A stretch of DNA of 64,000 nt, taken from the NCBI RefSeq assembly GCF_018967845.1, contig NZ_JAHLZZ010000001.1, positions 1,364,001-1,428,000 of the forward strand, written 5' to 3'. Position numbers and translations under genes: made by a program. Origin of the DNA: Hymenobacter siberiensis. GTDB taxonomy: Bacteria > Bacteroidota > Bacteroidia > Cytophagales > Hymenobacteraceae. The notes beneath the pieces are model-generated. The model ran no database searches, had not been told where the DNA came from, and saw only the letters and a program-made list of their open reading frames with translations. Below are positions 25,124 to 34,096 of this stretch, piece by piece. Each line of letters opens with the position of its first letter. Positions within the stretch are counted from its first letter, which is position 1.

Positions 25124-25906
25124 ATGGCCTACGCTCTCGTTACCGGCGCTTCGCGCGGCATTGGCCGGGCCATTGCCCTTCTTCTGGCCCAGCGCGGCTA
25201 CGACCTGCTGCTGGTGGCGCGGTCCGAAGACCAGCTCACCAACCTGGCCCTCGAAATCGGCACCCGGCACAAGCGCCAGGCCCACGTACTGGCCACCGAC
25301 CTGGCTGCCCCCGCCGCCGCCGAAACCGTGGCCGCCTGGGCCATTCAGCAAACCGAGCAGCTGGCCGTGCTGGTGAATAATGCCGGCTACGGCCTCTGGG
25401 GCCGCTTCGAGCAGCTCAGCCTGGCTGAGCAGCAGAATATGCTGCAGCTGAACATGCACCTGCCCGTGGCTCTTACCCACGCCCTGCTGCCGGCCCTGCA
25501 CAAAACTCCCAAAGCCTACATCCTGAACGTGGCCAGTACCGCCGCCTACCAGGCCGTGCCTTCGCTGACGCTGTATGCGGCCAGCAAGGCGTTTTTGCTG
25601 AGCTTCAGCCGGGGTTTGCGCTACGAGCTGAAAACCAGTAATATATCCGTTAGCTGCCTGAGCCCCGGCGCCACCACCACCAGCTTTGCCGACCGCGCCG
25701 GCATGGGCGCCGAGCTGCAAGCCACCGCCAACAAAGTGTCGATGACGCCCGAAGCCGTGGCTACCGCCGCCGTGAACGGCCTGCTGGCCGGCGAGGCAGA
25801 AATCATCCCCGGCGTACTCAATAAAGTGTCGGCCGGCCTTACCAGCGTGGTACCCAAAGGCATTGTGGAGAAGATTGCCGCCGGGATTTACGAGAAGTAT
25901 TTGTAG
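25124..25906 (+). CDS. Short-chain dehydrogenase/reductase
   Basis: 260 residues, classical SDR. NAD(P)-binding TGASRGIGRA (8-17), NNAGYG (about 88-93), catalytic Ser in NVASTAA and the YAASKA motif (Tyr/Lys, about 152-156), then PGATTTSF. A C-terminal basic/hydrophobic tail (VLNKVSAGLTSVVPKGIVEK) resembles DltE/YqjQ-like SDRs. Basic residues after the first strand (LVARSEDQ) suggest NADP(H) preference. Substrate unknown. The stop codon TAG is part of the following palindrome. Confidence 0.9.
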   Translation: MAYALVTGASRGIGRAIALLLAQRGYDLLLVARSEDQLTNLALEIGTRHKRQAHVLATDLAAPAAAETVAAWAIQQTEQLAVLVNNAGYGLWGRFEQLSLAEQQNMLQLNMHLPVALTHALLPALHKTPKAYILNVASTAAYQAVPSLTLYAASKAFLLSFSRGLRYELKTSNISVSCLSPGATTTSFADRAGMGAELQATANKVSMTPEAVATAAVNGLLAGEAEIIPGVLNKVSAGLTSVVPKGIVEKIAAGIYEKYL

Positions 25907-25974
25907 CGCGGACTTTTAGTCCGCGAGTAGCCCGGTTCAGGCCATTCAACTCGCGGACTAAAAGCCCGTGCTAC
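25903..25974. repeat. Dispersed palindrome, class IV (GTAGCGCGGACTTT)
   Basis: Arms GTAGCGCGGACTTTTAGTCC / GGACTAAAAGCCCGTGCTAC, each arm itself containing a small GGACT..AGTCC palindrome. The terminal TAG/CTA triplets are the stop codons of both convergent neighbours. Same class as 39973-40034. Confidence 0.85.
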
Positions 25975-26651
25975 TTCCGGCACACGCGCCCGGCCAGCCA
26001 GTAGGCGGCCCCGGCGAAAAACGGCGCGGCCAGCACATCATACGAGTAGTGCACGCGCTGCACCAGTACCAGCACGCCCACGGCCACGCTCATCAGGCCC
26101 AGCACCCAGCGCCAGCTGCGGCCCCGGCCTACCAGTGTGAGGAGCACCATGGTGGCGGTGTGGCCCGAGAAAAATAGGTCGCGCACGATGGGCTGGGTGG
26201 TTACTTCGAAAATGCGGTCCATCACCGGGTCGTGCAGAATGACCAGCGTGGTGGGCGGCTCCAGCGGCAGCAGCCACAGCGTGCCCATGCGCAGCAATTG
26301 CAGGAAATAATAGGCCCACAGCGCCGGTAACAGCCGTTGCGGCCGGGGCAGCAGGTAGGCCAGCGTGGCCGCGATGGCCCCGTAAATGAGCGCAAACGTG
26401 AGGGCCGAAACATCGTGCACCGGCAGCAGCTCCAGCAGCGGGTCGGGGAGCCGCTGGCCGGGCCGCGCCTGAATGAAATGATAGAAGCCCGGCACCACCG
26501 GCAGCAGGCACAGCAGCAGCAGCACCACTGCGCCCAGCCGCAGGCGGAAACCCTTTGATGCCCAGGCCGCCGGCCAGGAGCGTGGGCGGCCCGGCTGATG
26601 CGGGGCACTCACGGGGTGGGGCAGGGGGGCAGGCGTCAGAATCGTAGCCAC
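25971..26651 (-). CDS. PAP2_C (sphingomyelin synthase-like) membrane phosphatase/transferase
   Basis: 226 residues from the GTG at 26651. About six transmembrane helices, e.g. LRLGAVVLLLLCLLPVVPGF and WRWVLGLMSVAVGVLVLVQ. Catalytic motifs of the PAP2_C branch are present: RDLFFSGHTATM (His of motif C2) and QRVHYSYDVLAAPFF (His and Asp of motif C3), as in sphingomyelin/ceramide phospho-transferases. Likely a lipid-phosphate enzyme of the inner membrane; Bacteroidota make sphingolipids, so a role there is possible but inferred. The frame is open to an ATG at 26753, but an exact -7 promoter element at 26697-26704 lies inside that extension, so the GTG start is preferred. Confidence 0.8.
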   Translation of the reverse strand: MATILTPAPLPHPVSAPHQPGRPRSWPAAWASKGFRLRLGAVVLLLLCLLPVVPGFYHFIQARPGQRLPDPLLELLPVHDVSALTFALIYGAIAATLAYLLPRPQRLLPALWAYYFLQLLRMGTLWLLPLEPPTTLVILHDPVMDRIFEVTTQPIVRDLFFSGHTATMVLLTLVGRGRSWRWVLGLMSVAVGVLVLVQRVHYSYDVLAAPFFAGAAYWLAGRVCRK

Positions 26652-26696
26652 AAAAAATAACGGGTTCAGATAATGGAAAGGCAATAAACCAACGCG

Positions 26697-26704
26697 CAAA
26701 AATA
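26697..26704 (-). promoter_or_regulatory. -7 element (TATTTTTG) for the PAP2_C gene
   Basis: Exact TAnnTTTG on the minus strand, 46 nt upstream of the GTG at 26651; used to choose the start. Confidence 0.5.
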
Positions 26705-26805
26705 CGTCCCGGGCTGAACAGTAGCGCGCTGGTTGGCCACGGTGGCGTAACATTGCCTACCGGCCGAAACGTGCCGCCCGGCTTTCATTCCTCATTCTTG
26801 ATTTT

Positions 26806-28128
26806 ATGATGCGCTTTTTACTTTCTGCTTTGCCGGCCGGCCTTGTGCTGGCGCTGGCCGCCGCCCCCACCGCCCACGCCCAGAATGCGGCCCTCGATGC
26901 CCGTATTGCCCAGCTGGCCACCCAGGAAGAAAGCAAGGTCATTGCCTGGCGGCGCGATATTCACGAGCATCCCGAGCTGGGCAACCAGGAAACCCGCACC
27001 GCCGGCATCATCGCCGCGCACCTCAAAAAGCTGGGCCTGGAAGTGCAGACTGGCGTGGGCCGCACCGGCGTGGTGGGTATTTTGCGGGGCGGCAAGCCCG
27101 GCCCCGTGGTGGCCCTGCGCGCCGATATGGACGGCCTGCCTCTCACCGAAAATAACGACTTGCCCTTCGCTTCCAAGGTTAAAACCACCTACCTGGGTCA
27201 GCCCGTGGGCGTGATGCACGCCTGCGGCCACGATACCCACGTGGCCATGCTCATGGGCGCGGCCGAGGTGCTGAGCCAGGTGAAGGCCGACCTGCCCGGC
27301 ACCGTGAAGTTCATTTTTCAGCCCGCCGAGGAAGGCTCGTTGCCGGGCGTGGAGGGCGGGGCCAAGCTCATGGTGCAGGAAGGCGTGCTCGACAAGCCCA
27401 AGGTCGATGCCGTGTTCGGGGTGCACATCAGCGCCGGGACCGAGGTGGGCAACCTCACGTACCGCCCCGGCGGCGAAATGGCCAGCTCCGACCGCTTCAC
27501 CATCAAGGTGCACGGCAAAGGCTCGCACGGGGCCTACCCCTGGAACAGCGTGGACCCCGTGGTGACGGCCGCCCAGATTATCATGGGCCTGCAAACCATC
27601 GTGAGCCGGCAGGTGAAGCTGATTGACGATGCGGCCGTGGTCACGGTGGGCACCATCAACGGCGGGGTGCGCTACAACGTTATTCCGCCCGATGTGGAGA
27701 TGTCGGGCACCATCCGGGCGCTGAACCCGGCCGTGCAGCAGCAAATATGGGCCAGTATCCGCCGCATTGCTACCAACATTGCCGAGAGTGCCGGGGCCAC
27801 CGCCGACGTTACCATCGACCCCTACGTGCCCGTGACCATCAACGACCCCGCCCTCACGGCCCAGATGCTGCCCACCCTGCAAGCCGCCGCCGGCCCGGCC
27901 CACGTGCGGGAAATAAAAGCCGTGACCGGGGCCGAGGATTTTGCCTTCTATCAGGAGAAGGTGCCCGGCCTGTTTCTCTTCGTGGGTGGCATGACCAAAG
28001 GCCAGGACCCCGCCACCGCCGCCGACCACCACACGGCCGGTTTTCGCATCGATGAAAGCGGCCTTACGCTGGGCGTAAAAACCCTGGCCACGCTGGCCGC
28101 CGACTATCTGAATGCTGGTAAACGGTAG
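26806..28128 (+). CDS. M20-family amidohydrolase (secreted)
   Basis: 440 residues with a signal peptide (FLLSALPAGLVLALAAAPTA, cleavage near AHAQ). Two-metal M20/IAA-amidohydrolase signatures: RRDIHEHPELGNQE (about 48-60), LRADMDGLPLTE, MHACGHDTHVAMLMGAAEVL (His/Asp ligands), QPAEEG with the catalytic Glu pair, and the dimerisation domain (KVHGKGSHGAYPWNSVDPV). The last ligand His is in ADHHTAGF. Hydrolyses N-acyl or amide bonds of amino acids or peptides, in the periplasm here. Divergent from the PAP2_C gene with only 52 nt between its ATG and the alternative upstream ATG of that gene. Confidence 0.93.
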   Translation: MMRFLLSALPAGLVLALAAAPTAHAQNAALDARIAQLATQEESKVIAWRRDIHEHPELGNQETRTAGIIAAHLKKLGLEVQTGVGRTGVVGILRGGKPGPVVALRADMDGLPLTENNDLPFASKVKTTYLGQPVGVMHACGHDTHVAMLMGAAEVLSQVKADLPGTVKFIFQPAEEGSLPGVEGGAKLMVQEGVLDKPKVDAVFGVHISAGTEVGNLTYRPGGEMASSDRFTIKVHGKGSHGAYPWNSVDPVVTAAQIIMGLQTIVSRQVKLIDDAAVVTVGTINGGVRYNVIPPDVEMSGTIRALNPAVQQQIWASIRRIATNIAESAGATADVTIDPYVPVTINDPALTAQMLPTLQAAAGPAHVREIKAVTGAEDFAFYQEKVPGLFLFVGGMTKGQDPATAADHHTAGFRIDESGLTLGVKTLATLAADYLNAGKR

Positions 28129-28220
28129 CAAAAATCAAACCATGTAATGGTTCTGGCTAAAGGAATATTACAATTTGGTTAAGTGCAATTGTGTCTTCAT
28201 TGTTTTTTCATGAAACGTAC

Positions 28221-28239
28221 AAAATTCGGGTATTATTGT
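28221..28239 (+). promoter_or_regulatory. Candidate conserved upstream element of M4 protease gene 1
   Basis: AAAATTCGGGTATTATTGT starts 137 nt before the ATG. A 16/19 match (30910-30928) sits exactly 137 nt before the ATG of the second M4 gene. GTTGCGGC also recurs at nearly equal distance (28284 and 30972). Likely a shared regulatory site or a conserved trace of the tandem duplication. Confidence 0.45.
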
Positions 28240-28357
28240 CGAATTAATGGTAATTGAGGCCTTTCGCTAATAAAGTTGCCTATGTTGCGGCAGGTTTAGT
28301 GCAAAACGTTAAAAAATTGCTAAGCCTCGATTTCTCACCATTAACCTGAATAGTTGC

Positions 28358-30778
28358 ATGAAAAAACAATACTCAGCTGCTGCATTGCTGATGCTCAGCT
28401 CACTGGCTGTCAATGCCCAGGATGCGTCGCGCATTCAAAGCAAGGTACTGGGCGACGACAGCCAGCCATTGCTGGTTGCGTTCAATGCCGAAGGCAAAAT
28501 GGCCCTCCGTGGGCTGGACGCCAACCAGGTGCTGCGCCAACAGCTGGCCCTCACGCCAGCCGACGAAATGCGCGTAGCCCGCGTCGAAACCGACCAGCTC
28601 GGCTTCACGCACCAGAAATTTGCCCAGTACTACCAGGGCATTCGCGTAGAGCACGCCGACTATACGGTACACGCCAAGGGCGGTACGGTGGAAAGCATCA
28701 GCGGCGACTTTGAGCGCATTTCCAAGCTCAATACCACGCCTGGTATCAGCGCCACCGCCGCCCTCACCCAGGCGCTGGCCTCGGTGGGCGCCCGCAAATA
28801 CATGTGGCAAACCACCGAAGCCGATGCCGCTTCGTATGCTCCGAAGGGCGAGCTGGTAATTGTGCGCGACACGCGCACCAGCTCTACCGGCCCGCTCGTG
28901 CTGGCCTGGAAATTTGACGTGTACGCCCAGCAGCCCATCAGCCGCGCCTACGTTTATGTAAATGCCAGCACCGGCGAGGTGGTCCTCACGGATGCCATCA
29001 TTAAGCACACTGCGGCTACGGGCACGTTTGCCACGGCCTACAGTGGCAGCCGCTCCATCAACGACGGCACTACCACGGGCGGCTATTTCCTGCGCGAAGG
29101 CACTACCCGCGGTCTGGGCATCGAAACCTACAACTGCAAAAAGGGTAATAGCTATACCTCTGCTACCGACTTCATCGACGCCGACAACAACTGGACGGCT
29201 GCCGAATACAACAATGCTAACTTCGACAACGTGTCGGGCGATGCCCACGCGGGTGCTCAGGCCACTTACGATTACTGGAAAAACGTGCACGGCCGTAATT
29301 CCTACGACAATGCCGGTGCCAAAATCAAGAGCTACGTGCACTTCGACGATACCCCTGGCGACGGTGTGGGCTACGAGAATGCGTACTGGAACGGCTCGGT
29401 GATGACCTACGGCGACGGCGCAACGCGCTTCCGCCCCCTGACGGCGCTGGACGTGTGCGGCCACGAAATCGGCCACGCCGTGTGCGAAAAAACGGCCAAC
29501 CTGACCTACTCCAACGAGTCGGGCGCGATGAACGAAGGCCTGTCCGATATCTGGGGTGCTTCGATTGAGGCCTACGCTGTGGCCAGCCTGGGCTTCACTT
29601 CGGGCGGCGTGAAAGCGAAGTCGACCTGGCTCATTGGCGAGGAAATCGACAAGCAGCAGGCTGCTTTGCGCTCGATGAGCGACCCCAAATCCCTGGGCCA
29701 GCCGGCCTACTACAAGGGGGTTAACTGGTACACTGGCACCGGCGACAACGGCGGCGTGCATACCAACTCGGGCGTGCTCAACCACTGGTACTATATCCTC
29801 GCGGCCGGCGAGTCGGGCACCAACGAAGGCGGTGGTACCTACAGCGTGACCGGCCTAGGCCTCGACGCGGCTGCCAAAATTACCTACCGCATGGAGAGCG
29901 TGTACATGGTCGCTTCCTCGACTTACGCCCAAGCTCGGACCTACTCCATCCAGGCCGCGACCGACCTCTACGGAGCCGGTTCGGCCCAGGTAATAGCCGT
30001 GACGAACGCGTGGTTTGCCGTGGGTGTGGGCGCTGCTTCGGGCGGCACCACTACGCCTACCTATTGCACCATCAAAGGCACCAGCCAGGCGTTTGAGTGG
30101 ATTGACCTCGTGAATATCGGCAGCATCAACCGTACTTCGGGTTCCGATGCCGGCTACTACAACGGCACCGCCCTGAGCACCAGCCTCGCTGCCGGCTCCA
30201 GCAATACCATCTACTTCAGCGCCGGCTATGCCTCTACGGCTTACACCGAGTACTGGAAAATCTACATCGACTACAACAAGAATGGTGTCTTCACCGATGC
30301 GGGCGAACTGGTTGTAAGCGGTTCGGCCGCCAGCACCGGTACCCTTAGCAGCACCTTCACGGTGCCCACAACGGCCCGCAACGGCACTACCCGCATGCGC
30401 GTGGTGATGAGCGACAACTCGGCCACTACCAGCTGCGGCACTTTCAGCTACGGCGAAGCCGAAGACTATACCGTGAACATCACCGGCGGTGCGGCGCTCA
30501 CCGGCGTGGCTACCCTCAGCGGCAGCAGTGCTACGCCGCTCGGCAACGAGGCTGCCCGCACCTTGGAAGTGTACCCGAACCCCGCTTCGGAAATGCTGAA
30601 CATCTCGGTACCCGGTGAGGCTACCAGCGTGCAAATCTCGGACGTGCGTGGTGCTCGCATGAGCGATGTTTCTTTCGCCAATGGCCAGGTAAACATCAGC
30701 CGCCTCGCGAAGGGTATGTACACCATCACCGTGAGCAACGGCGAGAAAGTGTTCCACCAGCGCTTTGTGAAAGAATAG
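28358..30778 (+). CDS. T9SS-exported M4 (thermolysin-family) metalloprotease 1 with GEVED domain
   Basis: 806 residues. Signal peptide (MKKQYSAAALLMLSSLAVNA), FTP/propeptide region (about 50-200; HQKFAQYYQGIRVEHADYTV), M4 catalytic domain with zinc motif HEIGH (369-373) and third ligand in AMNEGLSDIWGA (Glu about 393), and the M4 C-terminal helical domain with NGGVHTNSGVLNHW (catalytic His). A GEVED domain (about 570-710; IYIDYNKNGVFTDAGE) and a type-A T9SS sorting domain (LEVYPNPASEMLNIS to HQRFVKE) follow. It should be exported through the Sec and type IX systems, cleaved, and released or attached at the surface as a digestive protease. Close paralogue immediately downstream. Confidence 0.95.
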   Translation: MKKQYSAAALLMLSSLAVNAQDASRIQSKVLGDDSQPLLVAFNAEGKMALRGLDANQVLRQQLALTPADEMRVARVETDQLGFTHQKFAQYYQGIRVEHADYTVHAKGGTVESISGDFERISKLNTTPGISATAALTQALASVGARKYMWQTTEADAASYAPKGELVIVRDTRTSSTGPLVLAWKFDVYAQQPISRAYVYVNASTGEVVLTDAIIKHTAATGTFATAYSGSRSINDGTTTGGYFLREGTTRGLGIETYNCKKGNSYTSATDFIDADNNWTAAEYNNANFDNVSGDAHAGAQATYDYWKNVHGRNSYDNAGAKIKSYVHFDDTPGDGVGYENAYWNGSVMTYGDGATRFRPLTALDVCGHEIGHAVCEKTANLTYSNESGAMNEGLSDIWGASIEAYAVASLGFTSGGVKAKSTWLIGEEIDKQQAALRSMSDPKSLGQPAYYKGVNWYTGTGDNGGVHTNSGVLNHWYYILAAGESGTNEGGGTYSVTGLGLDAAAKITYRMESVYMVASSTYAQARTYSIQAATDLYGAGSAQVIAVTNAWFAVGVGAASGGTTTPTYCTIKGTSQAFEWIDLVNIGSINRTSGSDAGYYNGTALSTSLAAGSSNTIYFSAGYASTAYTEYWKIYIDYNKNGVFTDAGELVVSGSAASTGTLSSTFTVPTTARNGTTRMRVVMSDNSATTSCGTFSYGEAEDYTVNITGGAALTGVATLSGSSATPLGNEAARTLEVYPNPASEMLNISVPGEATSVQISDVRGARMSDVSFANGQVNISRLAKGMYTITVSNGEKVFHQRFVKE

Positions 30779-30797
30779 TCACTCTTTCACAATTTAT

Positions 30798-30834
30798 AAA
30801 AAGGTCTGCCAGCAATGCTGGCGGACCTTTTTTC
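30798..30834 (+). terminator. Rho-independent terminator after M4 protease 1
   Basis: Stem AGGTCTGCCAGC / GCTGGCGGACCT with a 3-nt loop, preceded by A's and followed by a T-rich tract, 20 nt after the stop. Confidence 0.85.
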
Positions 30835-30909
30835 TTTTAGTAGCCGATAATATTTTTTAGTGGTTCAATTTTATCTAGTTGAAATTCAATTTATTGAGTT
30901 GCTGGTAAT

Positions 30910-30928
30910 AAAATTCGGACATTACTGT
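30910..30928 (+). promoter_or_regulatory. Candidate conserved upstream element of M4 protease gene 2
   Basis: AAAATTCGGACATTACTGT, 16/19 identical to 28221-28239 and at the same 137-nt distance from its start codon, although the DNA around it has diverged strongly. Confidence 0.45.
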
Positions 30929-31046
30929 AATCATGATGTTAACATGAAGTATTTAATGAAAAAATCATTAAGTTGCGGCGTAAACACTGATGAAATCTGA
31001 CCCTCAGCGTTGCCAACAAATTCCACCACCATCTTTCCCATTCGTT

Positions 31047-33062
31047 ATGCTTAATAAATACTCTGCTGCCACGCTGCTGCTGCTTAGCTCGCTGGCTACT
31101 AATGCCCAAGCGCAGGATGCCCGCCGCATCCAAACCAAAGTTTTGGGCGACGACAACCAGCCCGTGCTGGTGCAGTTCAGCGCCGAAGGCAAAGCCGCCT
31201 ACCGTGGTGTCGAAAGCAGCCAGGTACTGCGCCAGCAGCTGGCTCTCACCGATGCCGACCAGATGCGCGTGGCTCGCGTGCAAACCGACCAGCTCGGCTT
31301 CACGCACGAGAAGTTTGCCCAGTACTACCAGGGCATTCGCGTAGAGCACGCCGACTACACGGTTCACGCCAAGGGTGGCACCGTGGAAAGCATCAGCGGC
31401 GATTTTGAGAAGATTTCGGGCCTGAACACCACGCCTGGCCTGAGTGCTTCGGCCGCCTTGGACCGGGCACTGGCTTACGTGGGGGCCCATAAATATATGT
31501 GGCAGGACCTGGGCGAGGAAACGCTGCTGAAGCAGGAAACGGGCAAGTCGTCGGCCAGCTACTACCCTCAGGGCGAGCTGGTGATTGTGCGCAACGAGCG
31601 CTCGACCAAAGCGGAGGTGATGAACAAGCCGGTACTGGCCTGGAAGTTCGACGTGTATGCCCAGGAGCCGGTGAGCCGGGCCTTTGTGTACGTAGATGCC
31701 CGCACCGGCGAAGTCGTGCTACAGGACAACATCATTAAGCATACCAGCGCCACGGGCACGTTTGCCACGGCCTACAGCGGTAGCCGCTCCATTGGCGACG
31801 GCACCACCACCGGCGGGTATTTCCTGCGCGAAACCGGCCGGGGCCTGGGCATCCAGACTTTCAACATGAAGAAGGGCACTCAGTATGCCCGCGCCACCGA
31901 CTTCATTGATGCCGACAACAACTGGACGGCCGCCGAGTACAACAATGCCAACTTCGACAACGTGGCCGGCGACGCCCACGTGGGAGCCGAAGCAACCTAC
32001 GACTACTGGCAGAACGTGCACGGCCGCAACTCCTACGACAACGCCGGCGCCATCATCAAGAGCTACGTGCACTACAGCCGCAGCTACGAGAATGCCTACT
32101 GGGACGGCACGCGCATGACTTATGGGGACGGCGCCACCCGCTTCCGCCCCCTGACGGCGCTGGACGTGTGTGGCCACGAAATCGGCCACGCCGTGTGCGA
32201 AAAGACGGCCAACCTGACTTACTCCAACGAATCGGGCGCGATGAACGAAGGCCTGTCCGACATCTGGGGTGCTTCGATTGAGGCCTACGCCGTGGCCAAC
32301 TTAGGCTTCACCTCCAGCGGCCCCAAGGCAAAGTCAACCTGGCTCATTGGCGAGGAAATCGACAAGCAGCAGGCCGCTCTGCGCTCGATGAGCGACCCCA
32401 AATCGCAGGGCCAGCCCGATTACTACAAAGGCATCAACTGGTACACCGGCACCTCCGATAACGGCGGTGTGCACACCAACTCGGGTGTTATCAACTACTG
32501 GTACTACCTCATTGCCGACGGCAAATCCGGCACCAACGAGAAAGGCGTGGCCTACTCGGTAGCCGGCCTCGGCCTGGATGCCGCCGCTAAAATCACCTTC
32601 CGCATGGAAGACGTGTACATGGTGGCCAGCTCGACCTACGCCCAGGCCCGTACCTACTCCATTCAGGCCGCTACGGACTTGTACGGCACCGGCTCGGTGC
32701 AGGTGCAGTCGGTAACCAACGCCTGGAACGCCGTGGGCGTGACCACCGGAGCCGCCCTTATAGCCCAGACGGGCCCTACCAGCGCCCCCGCCATCAGCGG
32801 CGCGGCTTCGCTGACGGGCGTGGCTTCGGCCCATGCCCTGAGCCTGTACCCAATGCCGGCTACCAGCGAGCTGCATCTGCTGCTCGACGGCAATGCTGAA
32901 ATCGTGCGTGTGAGCGTGAGCGACCTGCGTGGTGCCATGGTGGCCACCACCCGCTACAATGGCAGCGGCACCCTCGACGTGAGCAGCTTGGCCAAGGGCA
33001 TGTACGTTATCAACGTGAGCGACGGGGTGCAGACCTTCCATCAGCGCTTTGTGAAAGAGTAG
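31047..33062 (+). CDS. T9SS-exported M4 (thermolysin-family) metalloprotease 2
   Basis: 671 residues from the ATG at 31047 (MLNKYSAATLLLLSSLATNA). The frame is open to 30990, but this start gives the signal peptide and matches the paralogue. Same layout as protease 1 through the M4 core: FTP region, zinc motif HEIGH (about 377-381), NEGLSDIWGA, and VHTNSGVINYW. It has an extra Lys/Glu-rich stretch near residue 155 (DLGEETLLKQETGKS), lacks the GEVED domain, and passes directly to the T9SS sorting domain (LSLYPMPATSELHLLL to HQRFVKE). The two genes are a tandem duplication followed by domain gain or loss; long blocks of the catalytic domain remain near-identical. Confidence 0.95.
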   Translation: MLNKYSAATLLLLSSLATNAQAQDARRIQTKVLGDDNQPVLVQFSAEGKAAYRGVESSQVLRQQLALTDADQMRVARVQTDQLGFTHEKFAQYYQGIRVEHADYTVHAKGGTVESISGDFEKISGLNTTPGLSASAALDRALAYVGAHKYMWQDLGEETLLKQETGKSSASYYPQGELVIVRNERSTKAEVMNKPVLAWKFDVYAQEPVSRAFVYVDARTGEVVLQDNIIKHTSATGTFATAYSGSRSIGDGTTTGGYFLRETGRGLGIQTFNMKKGTQYARATDFIDADNNWTAAEYNNANFDNVAGDAHVGAEATYDYWQNVHGRNSYDNAGAIIKSYVHYSRSYENAYWDGTRMTYGDGATRFRPLTALDVCGHEIGHAVCEKTANLTYSNESGAMNEGLSDIWGASIEAYAVANLGFTSSGPKAKSTWLIGEEIDKQQAALRSMSDPKSQGQPDYYKGINWYTGTSDNGGVHTNSGVINYWYYLIADGKSGTNEKGVAYSVAGLGLDAAAKITFRMEDVYMVASSTYAQARTYSIQAATDLYGTGSVQVQSVTNAWNAVGVTTGAALIAQTGPTSAPAISGAASLTGVASAHALSLYPMPATSELHLLLDGNAEIVRVSVSDLRGAMVATTRYNGSGTLDVSSLAKGMYVINVSDGVQTFHQRFVKE

Positions 33063-33081
33063 TTCTCTTTTTGAGTTAGTG

Positions 33082-33119
33082 AAAAAAGGCCCGTCAGCAT
33101 TGCTGGCGGGCCTTTTTTT
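33082..33119 (+). terminator. Rho-independent terminator after M4 protease 2
   Basis: Stem AAAGGCCCGTCAGCA / TGCTGGCGGGCCTTT with flanking A and T runs, about 20 nt after the stop; similar in design to the terminator of protease 1. Confidence 0.85.
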
Positions 33120-33120
33120 C

Positions 33121-33260
33121 TATCATCCTGAGCTTGCGAACCGAAGGTCGGCGTAGCCAAGGACCTTATCACGTTTTGCCCGTTTGGATTACTGTAAACT
33201 GAGCTTCGGCGATAAGGTCCTTGGCTACGCCGACCTTCGGTTCGCAAGCTCAGAATAATA
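33121..33260. repeat. Long dispersed palindrome, class II (CATCCTGAGC..GAAGGTC)
   Basis: Arms of about 50 nt start TATCATCCTGAGCTTGCGAA and are mirrored by TTCGCAAGCTCAGAATAATA, with inner GGCGTAGCCAAGGACCTTATC / GATAAGGTCCTTGGCTACGCC pairing. Fills the gap between convergent genes. Shares GTCATCCTGAGC and GAAGGACCTTGGC-like blocks with 47654-47738. Confidence 0.85.
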
Positions 33261-33280
33261 TACGCAATTAAACCAGGAAC

Positions 33281-34015
33281 TTACTTCAGCGCATAGTCCA
33301 GCTTTAGCATTACCGTGCCAAAGCCGTCTTTGCTGGCCGAAGCCCCGCCGAGACGCAGGTTGATGTCGTCGAGCTGGTCGGTGGTGGTGAAGTAGTAGTT
33401 GCCTTCGAGGTTGGCGCGCAGCTTATCGGTGAGGCGCACGCCGAAGCCCGCGCCCACCGGGAACGCGCCGGCCAGGGCCGGGTAGTCGTTGCGCTCGGGC
33501 GGTAGGAAGGACGTGGCATCGTTGGCGCGCTCCGTGCCGTAGTAAGCCTGCGGATTGTAGAGCAGCAGCCCCGCGCCGCCCTGCACAAACACCTGGAAAA
33601 CGGGCGCTTCGGCCATGGAGGACGCGAAAACGGACTCGTCGGGCAGTAAATCGAACCGGAAGAAAACCGTGCCCAGGCCGTTGGTGCTGGTGAAGGCCAG
33701 GCCGCGCTCCTTGGCTTTGTCGCGCGCGCCCATCTGCACGTAGGAAAACTCACTGCCCAGGTGCAGGTGTGGCGTGAGGCGGTAGAGCACGCCCAGGCTC
33801 AGGGCCGGGCCCAGGAAATTATCGCTGGGGCTGTTGCCCAGGTCGCCATTATAGAGGGCCGTGCCGCCGCCGAGCGTGACGTGCAGCGGCCCCCGGAAGT
33901 AGGCCCGCTCCTGGCGGTTGTAGTGCCGCACGGGGCGGTGGTACTGCGCCAGGGCCGGGTGGCTGCTAAGTGCGCCAGCCGCCAGCCCTCCAAAAATCAA
34001 CGAGCGAAACCGCAT
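33281..34015 (-). CDS. Outer-membrane beta-barrel (porin-like) family protein
   Basis: 244 residues from the ATG at 34015 (MRFRSLIFGGLAAGALSSHP, signal peptide ending ALAQ). The mature part alternates amphipathic strands, e.g. LHVTLGGGTALYNGDLG, LHLGSEFSYVQMGARDK and GAGFGVRLTDKLRANLEGNY, and ends in FGTVMLKLDYALK, a terminal strand typical of outer-membrane barrels. Looks like the common Bacteroidota OmpW/OprF-sized 8-strand proteins of unknown cargo. Three codons further upstream another ATG is possible. Tandem with the TPR gene on the same strand, 81 nt apart. Confidence 0.85.
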   Translation of the reverse strand: MRFRSLIFGGLAAGALSSHPALAQYHRPVRHYNRQERAYFRGPLHVTLGGGTALYNGDLGNSPSDNFLGPALSLGVLYRLTPHLHLGSEFSYVQMGARDKAKERGLAFTSTNGLGTVFFRFDLLPDESVFASSMAEAPVFQVFVQGGAGLLLYNPQAYYGTERANDATSFLPPERNDYPALAGAFPVGAGFGVRLTDKLRANLEGNYYFTTTDQLDDINLRLGGASASKDGFGTVMLKLDYALK

Positions 34016-34096
34016 ACTATCCAACTAAAGTGAAGCAAAAAATGCCTATACGGAACCCAACGCCCAAACCGCTGAAATCCGTCTGCCGGCCGGGGT

